From JBLHLB01 sp047618505 (GTDB lineage: Bacteria; Planctomycetota; UBA1135; GCA-002686595): DNA of 13,030 bases. The translations under genes and the position numbers were made by a program. Positions 6,656 through 13,030 of the stretch are shown here, piece after piece (position 1 is the first letter of the stretch; every line of letters begins with the position of its first letter). The notes beneath the pieces were generated by a model that searched no databases, had not been told where the DNA came from, and saw only the letters and a list, made by a program, of their open reading frames with translations. The DNA is taken from positions 1 to 13,030 of the forward strand of contig JBLHLB010000081.1 of assembly GCA_047618505.1 (NCBI GenBank), in the 5' to 3' direction.

Positions 6656-9600
6656 CTAGGGCCGCGCCAACCAAAGTCGAACCGTCCCGTCCTCGCTAGC
6701 GGAAGCCAGCAGGGACCCGCTGCGGTCAAAGGCCAGGGCATAGGGAACCGTCTTATGCCCCCGCAGGCTCAGGACTTTCTTCCCGCTAACGGAATCATGG
6801 ATGCGCACGGCGGGGTCGGTTCCGGCGGAGATTGCCAGGCGGTTTCCGTCGGGGGTTGAGGCGACGGAGCGCACCATTCCAGGCGCACTCAGGAGGAACA
6901 CCGGCTCCGCATCCTTCGCGATCGTCAGGCTATGAACGATGCCATCCCAGCTTCCGATCCACAGGCTCTCTCCATCCGGGGAGAAGGTCAGGGAGCTGAT
7001 GGGGGTCTCTACTTCGGCCTCCACCAGGACCGCGCCCGTGGCGACTTCGATGATGCGTAACACACTCGGCTCAGCGAGCGCCGCCAGGCGCAGGCCGTCG
7101 GGTGAAAGCGCAAGGGTGCGGCTGGCCTCGTCCAGGTCGGCGACGTCAACAAGTTGAGCTGCGGTCGGCAAGTCCCAGACGCGGGCGTGCCCGTCGCTGC
7201 CGTGGGTGGCCAGGCGTTCTCCGTGTTCGTCGGCAACAAGAATGAGGTCGGCACCAGCGTGTTGCGCCATTCGCCCTACCCACTCGCCATTGGATGCGTC
7301 AAAGAGTTGCACCTCCGACGAATCCCCGCCCAGCGAGTTCGCGGCCACCGCCAGGATCTCACCGCTTCTCAGGAAGGCGGTCGAGGGGAATCCGCCCAAT
7401 GCTGGGATCGTGATCTGGGCTCCCTGCCCATCGGCGGAGGCGATGTGCATGGCACCGTCAAGATCAGGAACGGCGATGAAATTCCCGCTCGCTGCGAGGG
7501 CAAAGGAACGGCCCATGGACGGAAAAGCCAATGTCCGCGTGGCAGAGTGGCGGGCACTCCAACTGCGCAACGTGCCGTCGAAGGAGATGCTGGAGATCCG
7601 CCCTTCGTTGTCATGCATGAGTGCCGCGATGACCTCTTTTGAATGACCGAGGAGAGTCCTGCGGTTTCCATCGCCGCGGCCAACGAGATCCAAGAGATAG
7701 AGCGCGCCACTGGTTGTGCCTACCAGCACCGAGGTCCCATCGGGGGATGCTGCTACGGAGCGTACCTGTTGTTCTTGGAGCTGCCAGCTGCGCCGCAGGG
7801 GGTTCAGTGTTTGGGGATCCAGGAGGAGCACCTCGCCGCCGAAGAGTCCGACGGCGAGGGCGTTTGTGCCGAGTGCCGAGAAGGCGCGCACGTCCCCCCG
7901 CATATCCACGTCAATGGGCGCAGCCGTGGGCGAGTCAGGATCGAAACTGCGCACGCGGCCGTCGCCCAGGGCAGCGATTAAACGCGTGGGCGTTCCGGCC
8001 AGGGTCAACATTCCCTGCAGGCTCGTTCCTGCTGCCATCAGTTGCGCTTCGTTGGGCGCGAGTACCGGACCCTCTGTTGGAATGGTTAGGTCCAAAACGT
8101 AGAGACGACCTTCGGGAACGAGAAAGAAGACGCGACCGTTTTCCATGGCGACCATCGCCTTGGGACGCAGGTCCCCAAGGTCCAGATTGCCACGCGCTTC
8201 CAAAGTTTGAGAATCCCAGGCCGAGATCCCGCCATTCAAGGACGCGCTCAGGATGAGGCCGTTATTGATCGTCGTGCAGATCGCGGTGATCGCATCGGTG
8301 TGGGCATCGAGTCGAGCGCCCTGGGGCTCGAAATTGGAGCGGTTCAGGAGCAGCAGTTCGCCATCCGAGCCACCCAGAATCAGTGAATTGCCATAGCCCT
8401 GGACGAGGCACCTGGGTATGGACTCGGCCAAGGGTCGGACCGTGAGCAAGCTCGCGTCCGTGCGCAAATCCAGGTGCGACCAAGCCCATCCGCGCAGGGG
8501 CGGTTCGCAGGCGCTCAGCGCTTCGCGGGCCTCTCGCGCCAAACCCGCGCGAGAACTCAGGTCGGCCTGGCGCAACTCCGCCGCGTAGCTGCGTTGGTCC
8601 ACCTGCGCACTCTTGTCGAAGAGTTCGCGGGCCTTGACCACCTGGATCCACCACACGATCGTAGTGCTGAGTACGGCCAGGACAGCCAGGGAATGCAAGG
8701 CCAGGGCGAGCCCGCGGTTGCGCCTATGCCATTTGCGAATCTCCGCCAGGGGCCCGGATTCAAAGGCATGCACCACGCGACCCTCAAGCCAAGCGCGCAG
8801 ATCAGCGGCGAGTTCACCCGCTCCTTGATAGCGATCCTCTGGATTCGTCGCCATAGCGCGGTCGACAACGGCGACCAGCTCGCGCGGCGTTTCGGGCGCT
8901 AGCTCAAGCACGCCCCGGGGAGATTGGAGCAGGATGTCACTCAGCTCGCGACTGCCCTGGGCGGAGATGACCGTCGCTTCGTGGGGGGTGCGCCCGGACA
9001 ACATGGCGTAGAGAATGGCACCTAGCGCATAGACATCGCCTTGAATGGAACCCCCGCATTCGGGCACTTCGGGCGCCATGTAAGCTAGGGTCCCGCCGAC
9101 GGGATTCGGTTTGATGCTGGTGGGGTCGAGCACGCGGGCGAGGCCCCAGTCGGTGACGATCGCCTCACCGAAAGAACCGACCAGCACGTTGTCCGGCTTC
9201 AGGTCCTGGTGCACCACACCGCGGGCATGGGCGTAGGCCATAGCTTCGCAGACGGTTGTGGTGATGTTGATCGCGCGCGCCAGGGACCAGGCTTCGTCAC
9301 CGGCGTGCAGACGTTCAATCACCTGGGTGAGTGTCGCGCCGCGCACCAGGGGCATGGTGTAGTAAACGCGGCCGGCATCGTCGGCGGCGATCTCGTGGAC
9401 GCTGACGATGCTGGGGTGATCGAGTTGGCTGGTGATGCGCGCTTCGTCGATGAAGCGCGCCAGGCGTTTGTCCTGGGCGATGCGTTGGCTTTCGTCCTGG
9501 CTCGTTTCAGTTTCCATTTCTGGGCCCTGTGCGCCGACGACGATCTCCTTGAGGGCGACTTCCCGTTGCAGGTCCTCATCCCAAACCCGTAGGACGCGTC

Positions 9601-9862
9601 CACCGGGACCGTCGTTGATCAGCTCCAAACTCGTGTAGCGTTCGCGCGAGGAACTATGCGCAGCAATCTGTCGCAGCCGCGCCAGGGCCGAACCCGTGCT
9701 GGCATCGAGTGCTCCAGCCACAAGTGGCGGCAGAGCCTCCGGCTGCCCATGCGAACGCGATCCTTGATTCGGAGCGGAGGTTGGAGTCTCGCGACCTGCG
9801 CGATCCTCATTGGGACCTGAGTGTTGTCCCCGTGGCGATTCCCGTCGTTTAGATGGAGTCAT
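6656..9862 (-). CDS. Transmembrane Ser/Thr protein kinase with WD40 double propeller
   Basis: The product is 1068 residues. A disordered, polar N-terminus (1-75) leads into a protein kinase domain (about 76-362). It has a glycine-rich loop INDGPGGRV, VALK with Lys105, helix-C Glu140, catalytic loop HQDLKPDN (218-225, Asp220, Asn225), metal loop DWG (238-240), GTLAYMAPE (257-265) and Asp276 in DVYALG. DWG in place of DFG is common in this kinase style. HQD in place of HRD makes it a non-RD kinase. One membrane span (about 384-408, LALALHSLAVLAVL then VVWWIQVV-like residues) follows basic residues HRRNR. A helical juxtamembrane segment leads to about 14 WD40-like blades (483-1065), the last ending GTVRLW. 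The kinase should be cytoplasmic and the propeller outside. It starts 39 bases after the beta-sandwich protein gene. No ribosome site is visible. Confidence 0.93.
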   Translation of the reverse strand: MTPSKRRESPRGQHSGPNEDRAGRETPTSAPNQGSRSHGQPEALPPLVAGALDASTGSALARLRQIAAHSSSRERYTSLELINDGPGGRVLRVWDEDLQREVALKEIVVGAQGPEMETETSQDESQRIAQDKRLARFIDEARITSQLDHPSIVSVHEIAADDAGRVYYTMPLVRGATLTQVIERLHAGDEAWSLARAINITTTVCEAMAYAHARGVVHQDLKPDNVLVGSFGEAIVTDWGLARVLDPTSIKPNPVGGTLAYMAPEVPECGGSIQGDVYALGAILYAMLSGRTPHEATVISAQGSRELSDILLQSPRGVLELAPETPRELVAVVDRAMATNPEDRYQGAGELAADLRAWLEGRVVHAFESGPLAEIRKWHRRNRGLALALHSLAVLAVLSTTIVWWIQVVKARELFDKSAQVDQRSYAAELRQADLSSRAGLAREAREALSACEPPLRGWAWSHLDLRTDASLLTVRPLAESIPRCLVQGYGNSLILGGSDGELLLLNRSNFEPQGARLDAHTDAITAICTTINNGLILSASLNGGISAWDSQTLEARGNLDLGDLRPKAMVAMENGRVFFLVPEGRLYVLDLTIPTEGPVLAPNEAQLMAAGTSLQGMLTLAGTPTRLIAALGDGRVRSFDPDSPTAAPIDVDMRGDVRAFSALGTNALAVGLFGGEVLLLDPQTLNPLRRSWQLQEQQVRSVAASPDGTSVLVGTTSGALYLLDLVGRGDGNRRTLLGHSKEVIAALMHDNEGRISSISFDGTLRSWSARHSATRTLAFPSMGRSFALAASGNFIAVPDLDGAMHIASADGQGAQITIPALGGFPSTAFLRSGEILAVAANSLGGDSSEVQLFDASNGEWVGRMAQHAGADLILVADEHGERLATHGSDGHARVWDLPTAAQLVDVADLDEASRTLALSPDGLRLAALAEPSVLRIIEVATGAVLVEAEVETPISSLTFSPDGESLWIGSWDGIVHSLTIAKDAEPVFLLSAPGMVRSVASTPDGNRLAISAGTDPAVRIHDSVSGKKVLSLRGHKTVPYALAFDRSGSLLASASEDGTVRLWLARP

Positions 9863-9901
9863 GGGTGTGGGAAGCGGTAGGCGCGCCCCACACCTATTGA
9901 C

Positions 9902-11374
9902 TCAGGGTTGCTCCACAAGCGCAAGAGCCGAGCGGTTTGTGGGCCTCGGATCCTGGACTGTGGGCAGTAAGAGCACGATGCGAGTGGCGTCACCGTGGAA
10001 GAGCTCACTCCTTTGCAGCTCACGACCGCTTTGCAAGACGCGCACCACGAGCGTTCGGTCCGGTGCGTCCCCGAAGAAGAAGTTGCCCAGTGAGTCCGTT
10101 TGGGCACGTCGCCGCGCCGACTCGAGCCGTAGCGCGGCGTCCGCATCTGAATCTGCCCGTGCCTGCTCCCGATTGGGATCGAACAGTTCGACGGTCACGT
10201 TGTCCATGGGGACTCCGTTCGGATCGAAGACGGTACCCGCAACATTGCGTCCGAGTTGAAGCGTCCAGGAGCCACTGTCCCCAAGACCTGCGGGAACCTC
10301 GCGCATGGCAGTCGCGAAGCCGGCTGCCTGGACAGACAGGGCGTGCCCAATGTCGGCGCGCAAGCCGATCAGTTTGAACCGACCTTCAGCATCGGAAGTT
10401 GTCGCCGCAGAGTCAGGTGTCGCGACTCCTTCGAAGGTGCGCACATAGCCTTCGGCCAAGATATGAGCGCCTCCGACTGGTTGGCCGGAGGGATCGAGAA
10501 GGATGCCGGTCACAGCACTAGCACGTTGCAGGTTGAAATCGAGCCACGGCTGTCCGTTGCGCCCACTGACGTCCGCCTCGCCGGCAAGGTTCGAGTAGAG
10601 GGCCCAGCGCCCATCGGGCTCCAGGGAAAGGTAGCGCACAAGGGCCCCGTAGCCCTCGGCTTCAATACGCACTTGGTGCAGATCGGGTCCCGCGGGGAAA
10701 CGCGGGTGTTCGAAGACACCGTCTTCGTCGGTCAGGGCGATATCCGCTTCGGAGAAGGTCCAGAATCGAACGCGTGCTCCCGGGAGTACGCATCCACTGG
10801 ATTCATCGGTGATGCGTCCACGCACGGCCATGGCATCGCGCAAGACCAAGCTAGCACTTTGCTCCGCACCTGCGCTTATCTCGAGGGCGAGCGGTCCGGC
10901 CAAACGATTTTCTTGCCATACGACAAGGTCGAAGGCACCGGGCTCGAACTCAACGGCGAAGGAGCCGTCGGAGGCGACATCATCGAGTTCGACAAGGCGC
11001 GCTCGTTCTCCATCCAATGAGCGAATCTCCAGGGTCGCAGATTCACGGTTCACGGACCCCGTCGCGTTCAGCAACGTGAGCTCAAGCCGAGCGCTTGGCG
11101 CGCCCTGGTCTTCTGGCAGGCTTAGGGACGTGTCCGTCAAGCCTGCAGCGTTCGGCGACTTGGTTGCAGGCCGGCGTGCACCTGTCATCGGGCTCGTCAC
11201 GACCCCTTGCGAGCCAAGCACTGGATCGCCAGCAGTCCCTGCACCTGAGGGCAGGACCTTCGGTTGAACAGAACCGTTGGCGTTCAAGTTCGACGAGCTT
11301 ATAGGGGCGTTGCGCCATAGCAACGCCATCAATGCCACGGCCGAAACGACGGCGGCGATACCCTTGATCTTCAC
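9902..11374 (-). CDS. Membrane-anchored protein with carboxypeptidase-regulatory-like repeats
   Basis: The product is 490 residues. The start is a GTG at 11374, supported by GGAGTAGG (11381-11388) six bases upstream and by the leader that follows (MKIKGIAAVVSAVALMALLW, an uncleaved anchor or signal peptide). A low-complexity Ser/Gly/Pro/Thr tether spans about 25-95. Four consecutive beta-sandwich units of the carboxypeptidase regulatory-like type then follow, at about 98-178, 180-283, 285-373 and 375-470. The last three show the hallmark pattern: VRGRITDESSGCVLPGARV, VTGILLDPSGQPVGGAHI and VAGTVFDPNGVPMDNVTV, each followed by a TD..G.F segment. Such domains act as structural or adhesive modules outside the cell. 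No catalytic domain is present. It is the second gene in the four-gene run, seven bases after the small secreted protein gene and 39 before the kinase gene. A surface or periplasmic partner of the kinase is conceivable but unproven. Confidence 0.88.
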   Translation of the reverse strand: MKIKGIAAVVSAVALMALLWRNAPISSSNLNANGSVQPKVLPSGAGTAGDPVLGSQGVVTSPMTGARRPATKSPNAAGLTDTSLSLPEDQGAPSARLELTLLNATGSVNRESATLEIRSLDGERARLVELDDVASDGSFAVEFEPGAFDLVVWQENRLAGPLALEISAGAEQSASLVLRDAMAVRGRITDESSGCVLPGARVRFWTFSEADIALTDEDGVFEHPRFPAGPDLHQVRIEAEGYGALVRYLSLEPDGRWALYSNLAGEADVSGRNGQPWLDFNLQRASAVTGILLDPSGQPVGGAHILAEGYVRTFEGVATPDSAATTSDAEGRFKLIGLRADIGHALSVQAAGFATAMREVPAGLGDSGSWTLQLGRNVAGTVFDPNGVPMDNVTVELFDPNREQARADSDADAALRLESARRRAQTDSLGNFFFGDAPDRTLVVRVLQSGRELQRSELFHGDATRIVLLLPTVQDPRPTNRSALALVEQP

Positions 11375-11380
11375 AACAGT

Positions 11381-11388
11381 CCTACTCC
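11381..11388 (-). promoter_or_regulatory. Ribosome site overlapping the upstream stop codon
   Basis: On the minus strand the sequence reads GGAGTAGG, six bases before the GTG at 11374. The TAG inside it is the stop codon of the small secreted protein gene. A ribosome ending the first gene therefore sits on the ribosome site of the second, which favours translational coupling. It also supports the GTG start. Confidence 0.6.
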
Positions 11389-11645
11389 GATTGAGTGCCT
11401 GTTTGCGTTCCGCCTTGCCCAGTCGGGATCCTCACCCAACCATCTTTCGGATCGACAACCCAGCCAGCGGAAGTAGTCACCAAGTCACCCCGACGGAAAA
11501 CCACCCGTCGCGCAGCTCCACCTTGATAGATGGTTGCGACGCATCCTGATGCGTCTTTACACTGATAGTCCTGGGCCCTGGCCGGCGTTGCGACGGCAAG
11601 GATTGCGAAGATGCTAAGTGCGCGGAAGATCGGCGACTTCATCAT
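11382..11645 (-). CDS. Small secreted protein, possibly SH3-like
   Basis: The product is 87 residues from the ATG at 11645, set by the ribosome site GAGGGAAG (11651-11658) five bases upstream. A second ATG follows immediately at 11642. The frame is open to 11744, but the residues before 11645 precede both the ribosome site and the signal peptide. MMKSPIFRALSIFAILAV followed by ATPARAQ gives a textbook signal peptide cut after Ala24. The mature 63 residues have two cysteines (29 and 35) that could pair. They also carry a strand-rich segment, VVFRRGDLVTTSAGWVV then DGWVRI, recalling a bacterial SH3-like fold, and a Gly/Thr/Gln tail. No family is firmly recognised. It is the first gene of a four-gene minus-strand run. 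Confidence 0.72.
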   Translation of the reverse strand: MMKSPIFRALSIFAILAVATPARAQDYQCKDASGCVATIYQGGAARRVVFRRGDLVTTSAGWVVDPKDGWVRIPTGQGGTQTGTQSE

Positions 11646-11984
11646 TGGGACTTCCCTCGAAAAGAGTCGAGCGCGAGTGGGCCGTCCATGGGGGCGATCC
11701 TTCGCGAATAGTGGGGATGTCGGGCTACCACGCCCTTTGCGCATGTTCCGTTGGAACGTGCACGAGGGGATTACCGGTAGCAGGCATCGTCTATTGTCTG
11801 GCGAGGTCGCGACCGAATGGGGGGGGCGCTATAGCTCGGCTGTCAAGGAGCGGACGGTGCAGGCAGGACTACTCCTGAATGGCACCATCGTGGTGTTCCC
11901 TATCGACGCTTCGGGGTTCGGTCTTGAGTCAACTTCGGGCTGGCGTCCAATTTGAGAGCGGCTCGACTCAAGACTGACCCCCCA
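11646..11984. other. Stretch without a confident gene, upstream of the kinase cluster
   Basis: This region should contain the promoter for the minus-strand run starting at 11645, but I cannot pick a convincing -35/-10 pair. It holds one clear inverted repeat (11741-11761) and an eight-base G run (11819-11826). Open frames on both strands cross it, but they look like chance: one (+) overlaps the small secreted gene antisense, and one (-) is rich in Arg/Ser with no motif. No tRNA, terminator or mobile-element end was seen. Confidence 0.5.
11741..11761. repeat. 21-bp inverted repeat, candidate operator
   Basis: The arms GTTCC and GGAAC surround a GTT centre. Outward pairing continues with one wobble (T with G) and then A-T, C-G and G-C, giving nine paired positions across 21 bases. 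It lies about 95 bases upstream of the first gene of the minus-strand run, a sensible place for a regulator to bind. No T-tract follows, so a terminator is less likely. Confidence 0.4.
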
Positions 11985-12281
11985 ATGGCCGAGAGCAGGG
12001 CGGGGTGGCAAAATGTTCAACCTCATGAATCGTCTCCGTTTTCCGTTGCTCATATCCGCGGCCTGGTCTTTGGAGTGTTCTTTGCGCCAAGAGTGGAGCG
12101 TGCGCCTAAGGCGGATACCCCTGCTGCGATCCCCCAGGTTCTCATAAACAGAGACGCGACTCGCTTGGATCACGGTGCCATTGCGCAGGTTGTGGAGGGC
12201 TTTCTGGTCGACGCCCAGGGGACCGAGCGTAAGGTCGTGACGCGGGTCTCACTGGCTCGCGGCGAGCGTGCGGGCGAATGA
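11985..12281 (+). pseudogene. 5' part of an interrupted gene, unknown function
   Basis: This frame runs from ATG 11985 (TTG at 11952 is possible) to a TGA at 12279 and encodes 98 residues. The last half looks like real protein (AIAQVVEGFLVDAQGTERK, then VVTRVSLARGERAGE), while the first part does not. A better N-terminus lies in another frame: ATG 12013 or 12025 gives MNRLRFPLLISAAWSLEC, a plausible export signal, but that frame closes by about 12147. Past the TGA the same frame is open without a break to 12749. The simplest reading is a single exported-protein gene disabled by a frameshift in its first 100 bases or so and a nonsense codon. Three real small genes, or sequence errors, are alternatives. 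Confidence 0.4.
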
Positions 12282-12290
12282 CGCTGGCCT

Positions 12291-12749
12291 GTGCGTGGGG
12301 AGCTAGCGCGTTCCCATGAACGGCTAGGCTGGGCCGGGCGTGTACCGGTGGAGACCGATCAAATTGCCTGGGGAGATACGCTCCTTTCTGCACGCTGGCA
12401 AGACATGGAGGGACGTGCCGTTGTTCTGTGGGTGCTTCCGCGCGAAGGCGAAATGTCGGAGGAGTTGGCCGCACGCTACAGCTCCAGCCTTGAGGGTTTG
12501 CGCGGTGTGGTCAGGCCCGCTAGCAGGGATGCCCAGGGAAGCAGCGCCAGGGAAGCGTCCACTAGCCAATGGCTTGATAACGATGGGATAGAACACCGAA
12601 TGATCGCCTCGGCATCCGGCGCGGGTGCAGCTGGGGAAGTCCCCAGAGATGTGGCGGTGACCGCAGACGCCCTGTTGCAGGCGGAGTTGCGGGCCCGCTA
12701 TCCGAGTGCGGCTCCCGAGCAGGAATCGGCCCCCAATCAGGACAATTGA
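12291..12749 (+). CDS. Unknown protein; probably 3' part of the interrupted gene
   Basis: From a GTG at 12291 to TGA at 12747-12749 the frame gives 152 residues. The residues look like a real protein: a soluble segment with GRAVVLWVLPREGEMSEEL and AARYSSSLEGLRGVV, then a low-complexity Ser/Ala stretch, then an Ala/Glu-rich helical end (DVAVTADALLQAELRARY). No family is recognised. There is no signal peptide and no ribosome site before the GTG. The frame is the same as that of 11985-12281, separated only by TGA-CGC-TGG-CCT, so it may be the C-terminal portion of one original gene. If it is translated independently it would be a small cytoplasmic protein. The next gene starts 77 bases downstream on the same strand. 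Confidence 0.5.
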   Translation: MRGELARSHERLGWAGRVPVETDQIAWGDTLLSARWQDMEGRAVVLWVLPREGEMSEELAARYSSSLEGLRGVVRPASRDAQGSSAREASTSQWLDNDGIEHRMIASASGAGAAGEVPRDVAVTADALLQAELRARYPSAAPEQESAPNQDN

Positions 12750-12826
12750 GGCAACTCTTTTGCTCCTGTGGGTGGGGAAGTCAGGCTGGAGATTGCTCCC
12801 CGCTCGCGACCTGTCAGAATCAGCCC

Positions 12827-13030
12827 ATGCAGGCTGAAGTTCGAAATCGTCTGGGGAGCGGTGACACCCTCGTTTATGTGCCGGGAATCGACGGAACCGG
12901 AGACTATCTCCTGGGAACCGAGGAGCGCTTGGCGGAGCACTTTGACCTGGTCACGTTGCGCTACACCACGGAGGAGGAGGGCAACACCCACGCCGATCTG
13001 GCGGCCAGCATCGCGCGCTGCATGGCGGAG
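12827..13030 (+). CDS. Alpha/beta hydrolase, N-terminal part (cut by window edge)
   Basis: From the ATG at 12827 the frame is open to the end of the window and gives 68 residues. LVYVPGIDGTGDYLLGT (from about residue 15) is the first core strand and oxyanion-hole segment of an alpha/beta hydrolase, with the HG replaced by PGIDGTG. LAEHFDLVTLRYTT is the next helix-strand pair, and ADLAASIARCM is the helix that leads toward the nucleophile elbow. The elbow (GxSxG), acid and His lie beyond the window, so activity and substrate cannot be judged. The start agrees with family architecture, where the first strand lies close to the N-terminus, although no ribosome site is visible. Confidence 0.78.
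   Translation, partial: MQAEVRNRLGSGDTLVYVPGIDGTGDYLLGTEERLAEHFDLVTLRYTTEEEGNTHADLAASIARCMAE

Noticed and set aside
7639..8256. 205-residue open frame on the plus strand
   Set aside because: It is fully antisense to the WD40 part of the kinase gene, and the translation is dominated by Arg, Pro and Gly.
10256..11020. 254-residue open frame on the plus strand
   Set aside because: It is antisense to the beta-sandwich repeat gene, which has clear repeats and a supported start.
11611..11955. 114-residue open frame on the plus strand
   Set aside because: Its start lies antisense inside the small secreted protein gene, and no domain or leader is visible. The end (LLLNGTIVVFPIDASGFG) looks somewhat protein-like but is too short to support a gene.
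11829..12173. 114-residue open frame on the minus strand in the gap
   Set aside because: It has no motif or ribosome site, is Arg/Ser-rich, and overlaps the more protein-like plus-strand frame after 12100.
1..13030. CRISPR arrays, tRNA or rRNA genes, insertion sequences, phage genes, restriction or toxin-antitoxin systems
   Set aside because: No regularly spaced repeats, cloverleaf, transposase or recombinase motif, or defence-gene motif was found on either strand by reading.

Overview
This is a GC-rich bacterial segment with few clear Shine-Dalgarno sites, many predicted exported proteins or lipoproteins, and a very large Ser/Thr kinase joined to WD40 repeats. The kinase has a DWG motif in place of DFG. 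These traits together suggest Planctomycetota or a relative. That is an inference from gene style; no phylogenetic marker is present, and Myxococcota or another large-genome phylum cannot be excluded.

Layout. The left edge holds the C-terminus of a beta-carbonic anhydrase (+, 2-229). It converges on a large secreted protein with a CAP/SCP domain and an Ig-like tail (-, 242-2518). Across a roughly 180-base divergent intergenic region lies an S33-type prolyl aminopeptidase (+, 2698-4011). Next come two unrecognised exported proteins or lipoproteins (+, 4142-4756 and 4827-5702), then a possible short lipoprotein-leader fragment. Positions 11645 down to 5896 form a run of four minus-strand genes with gaps of 7, 39 and 46 bases. 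In transcription order they are a small secreted SH3-like protein, a membrane-anchored protein with repeated carboxypeptidase-regulatory-like (beta-sandwich) domains, a transmembrane Ser/Thr kinase with about 14 WD40 blades, and a SMUG1-type uracil-DNA glycosylase. To the right of a stretch without a confident gene (11646-11984), the plus strand holds what looks like a broken exported-protein gene: one frame is interrupted by TGA at 12279 and the leader lies in another frame. The window ends inside an alpha/beta hydrolase gene (+, 12827 onward).

How the genes relate. The four-gene minus-strand run is the only convincing operon. Its first two members point outside the cytoplasm, and its kinase would place a catalytic domain inside and a propeller sensor outside. 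SMUG1 is a housekeeping-type DNA repair enzyme and may simply share the transcript. No CRISPR array, transposase, tRNA, rRNA or phage gene was seen. There is no strong evidence for a wholly new system. The most interesting items are the kinase cluster, the CAP protein whose middle resembles a decayed peptidase, and the interrupted gene near 12.0-12.75 kb.
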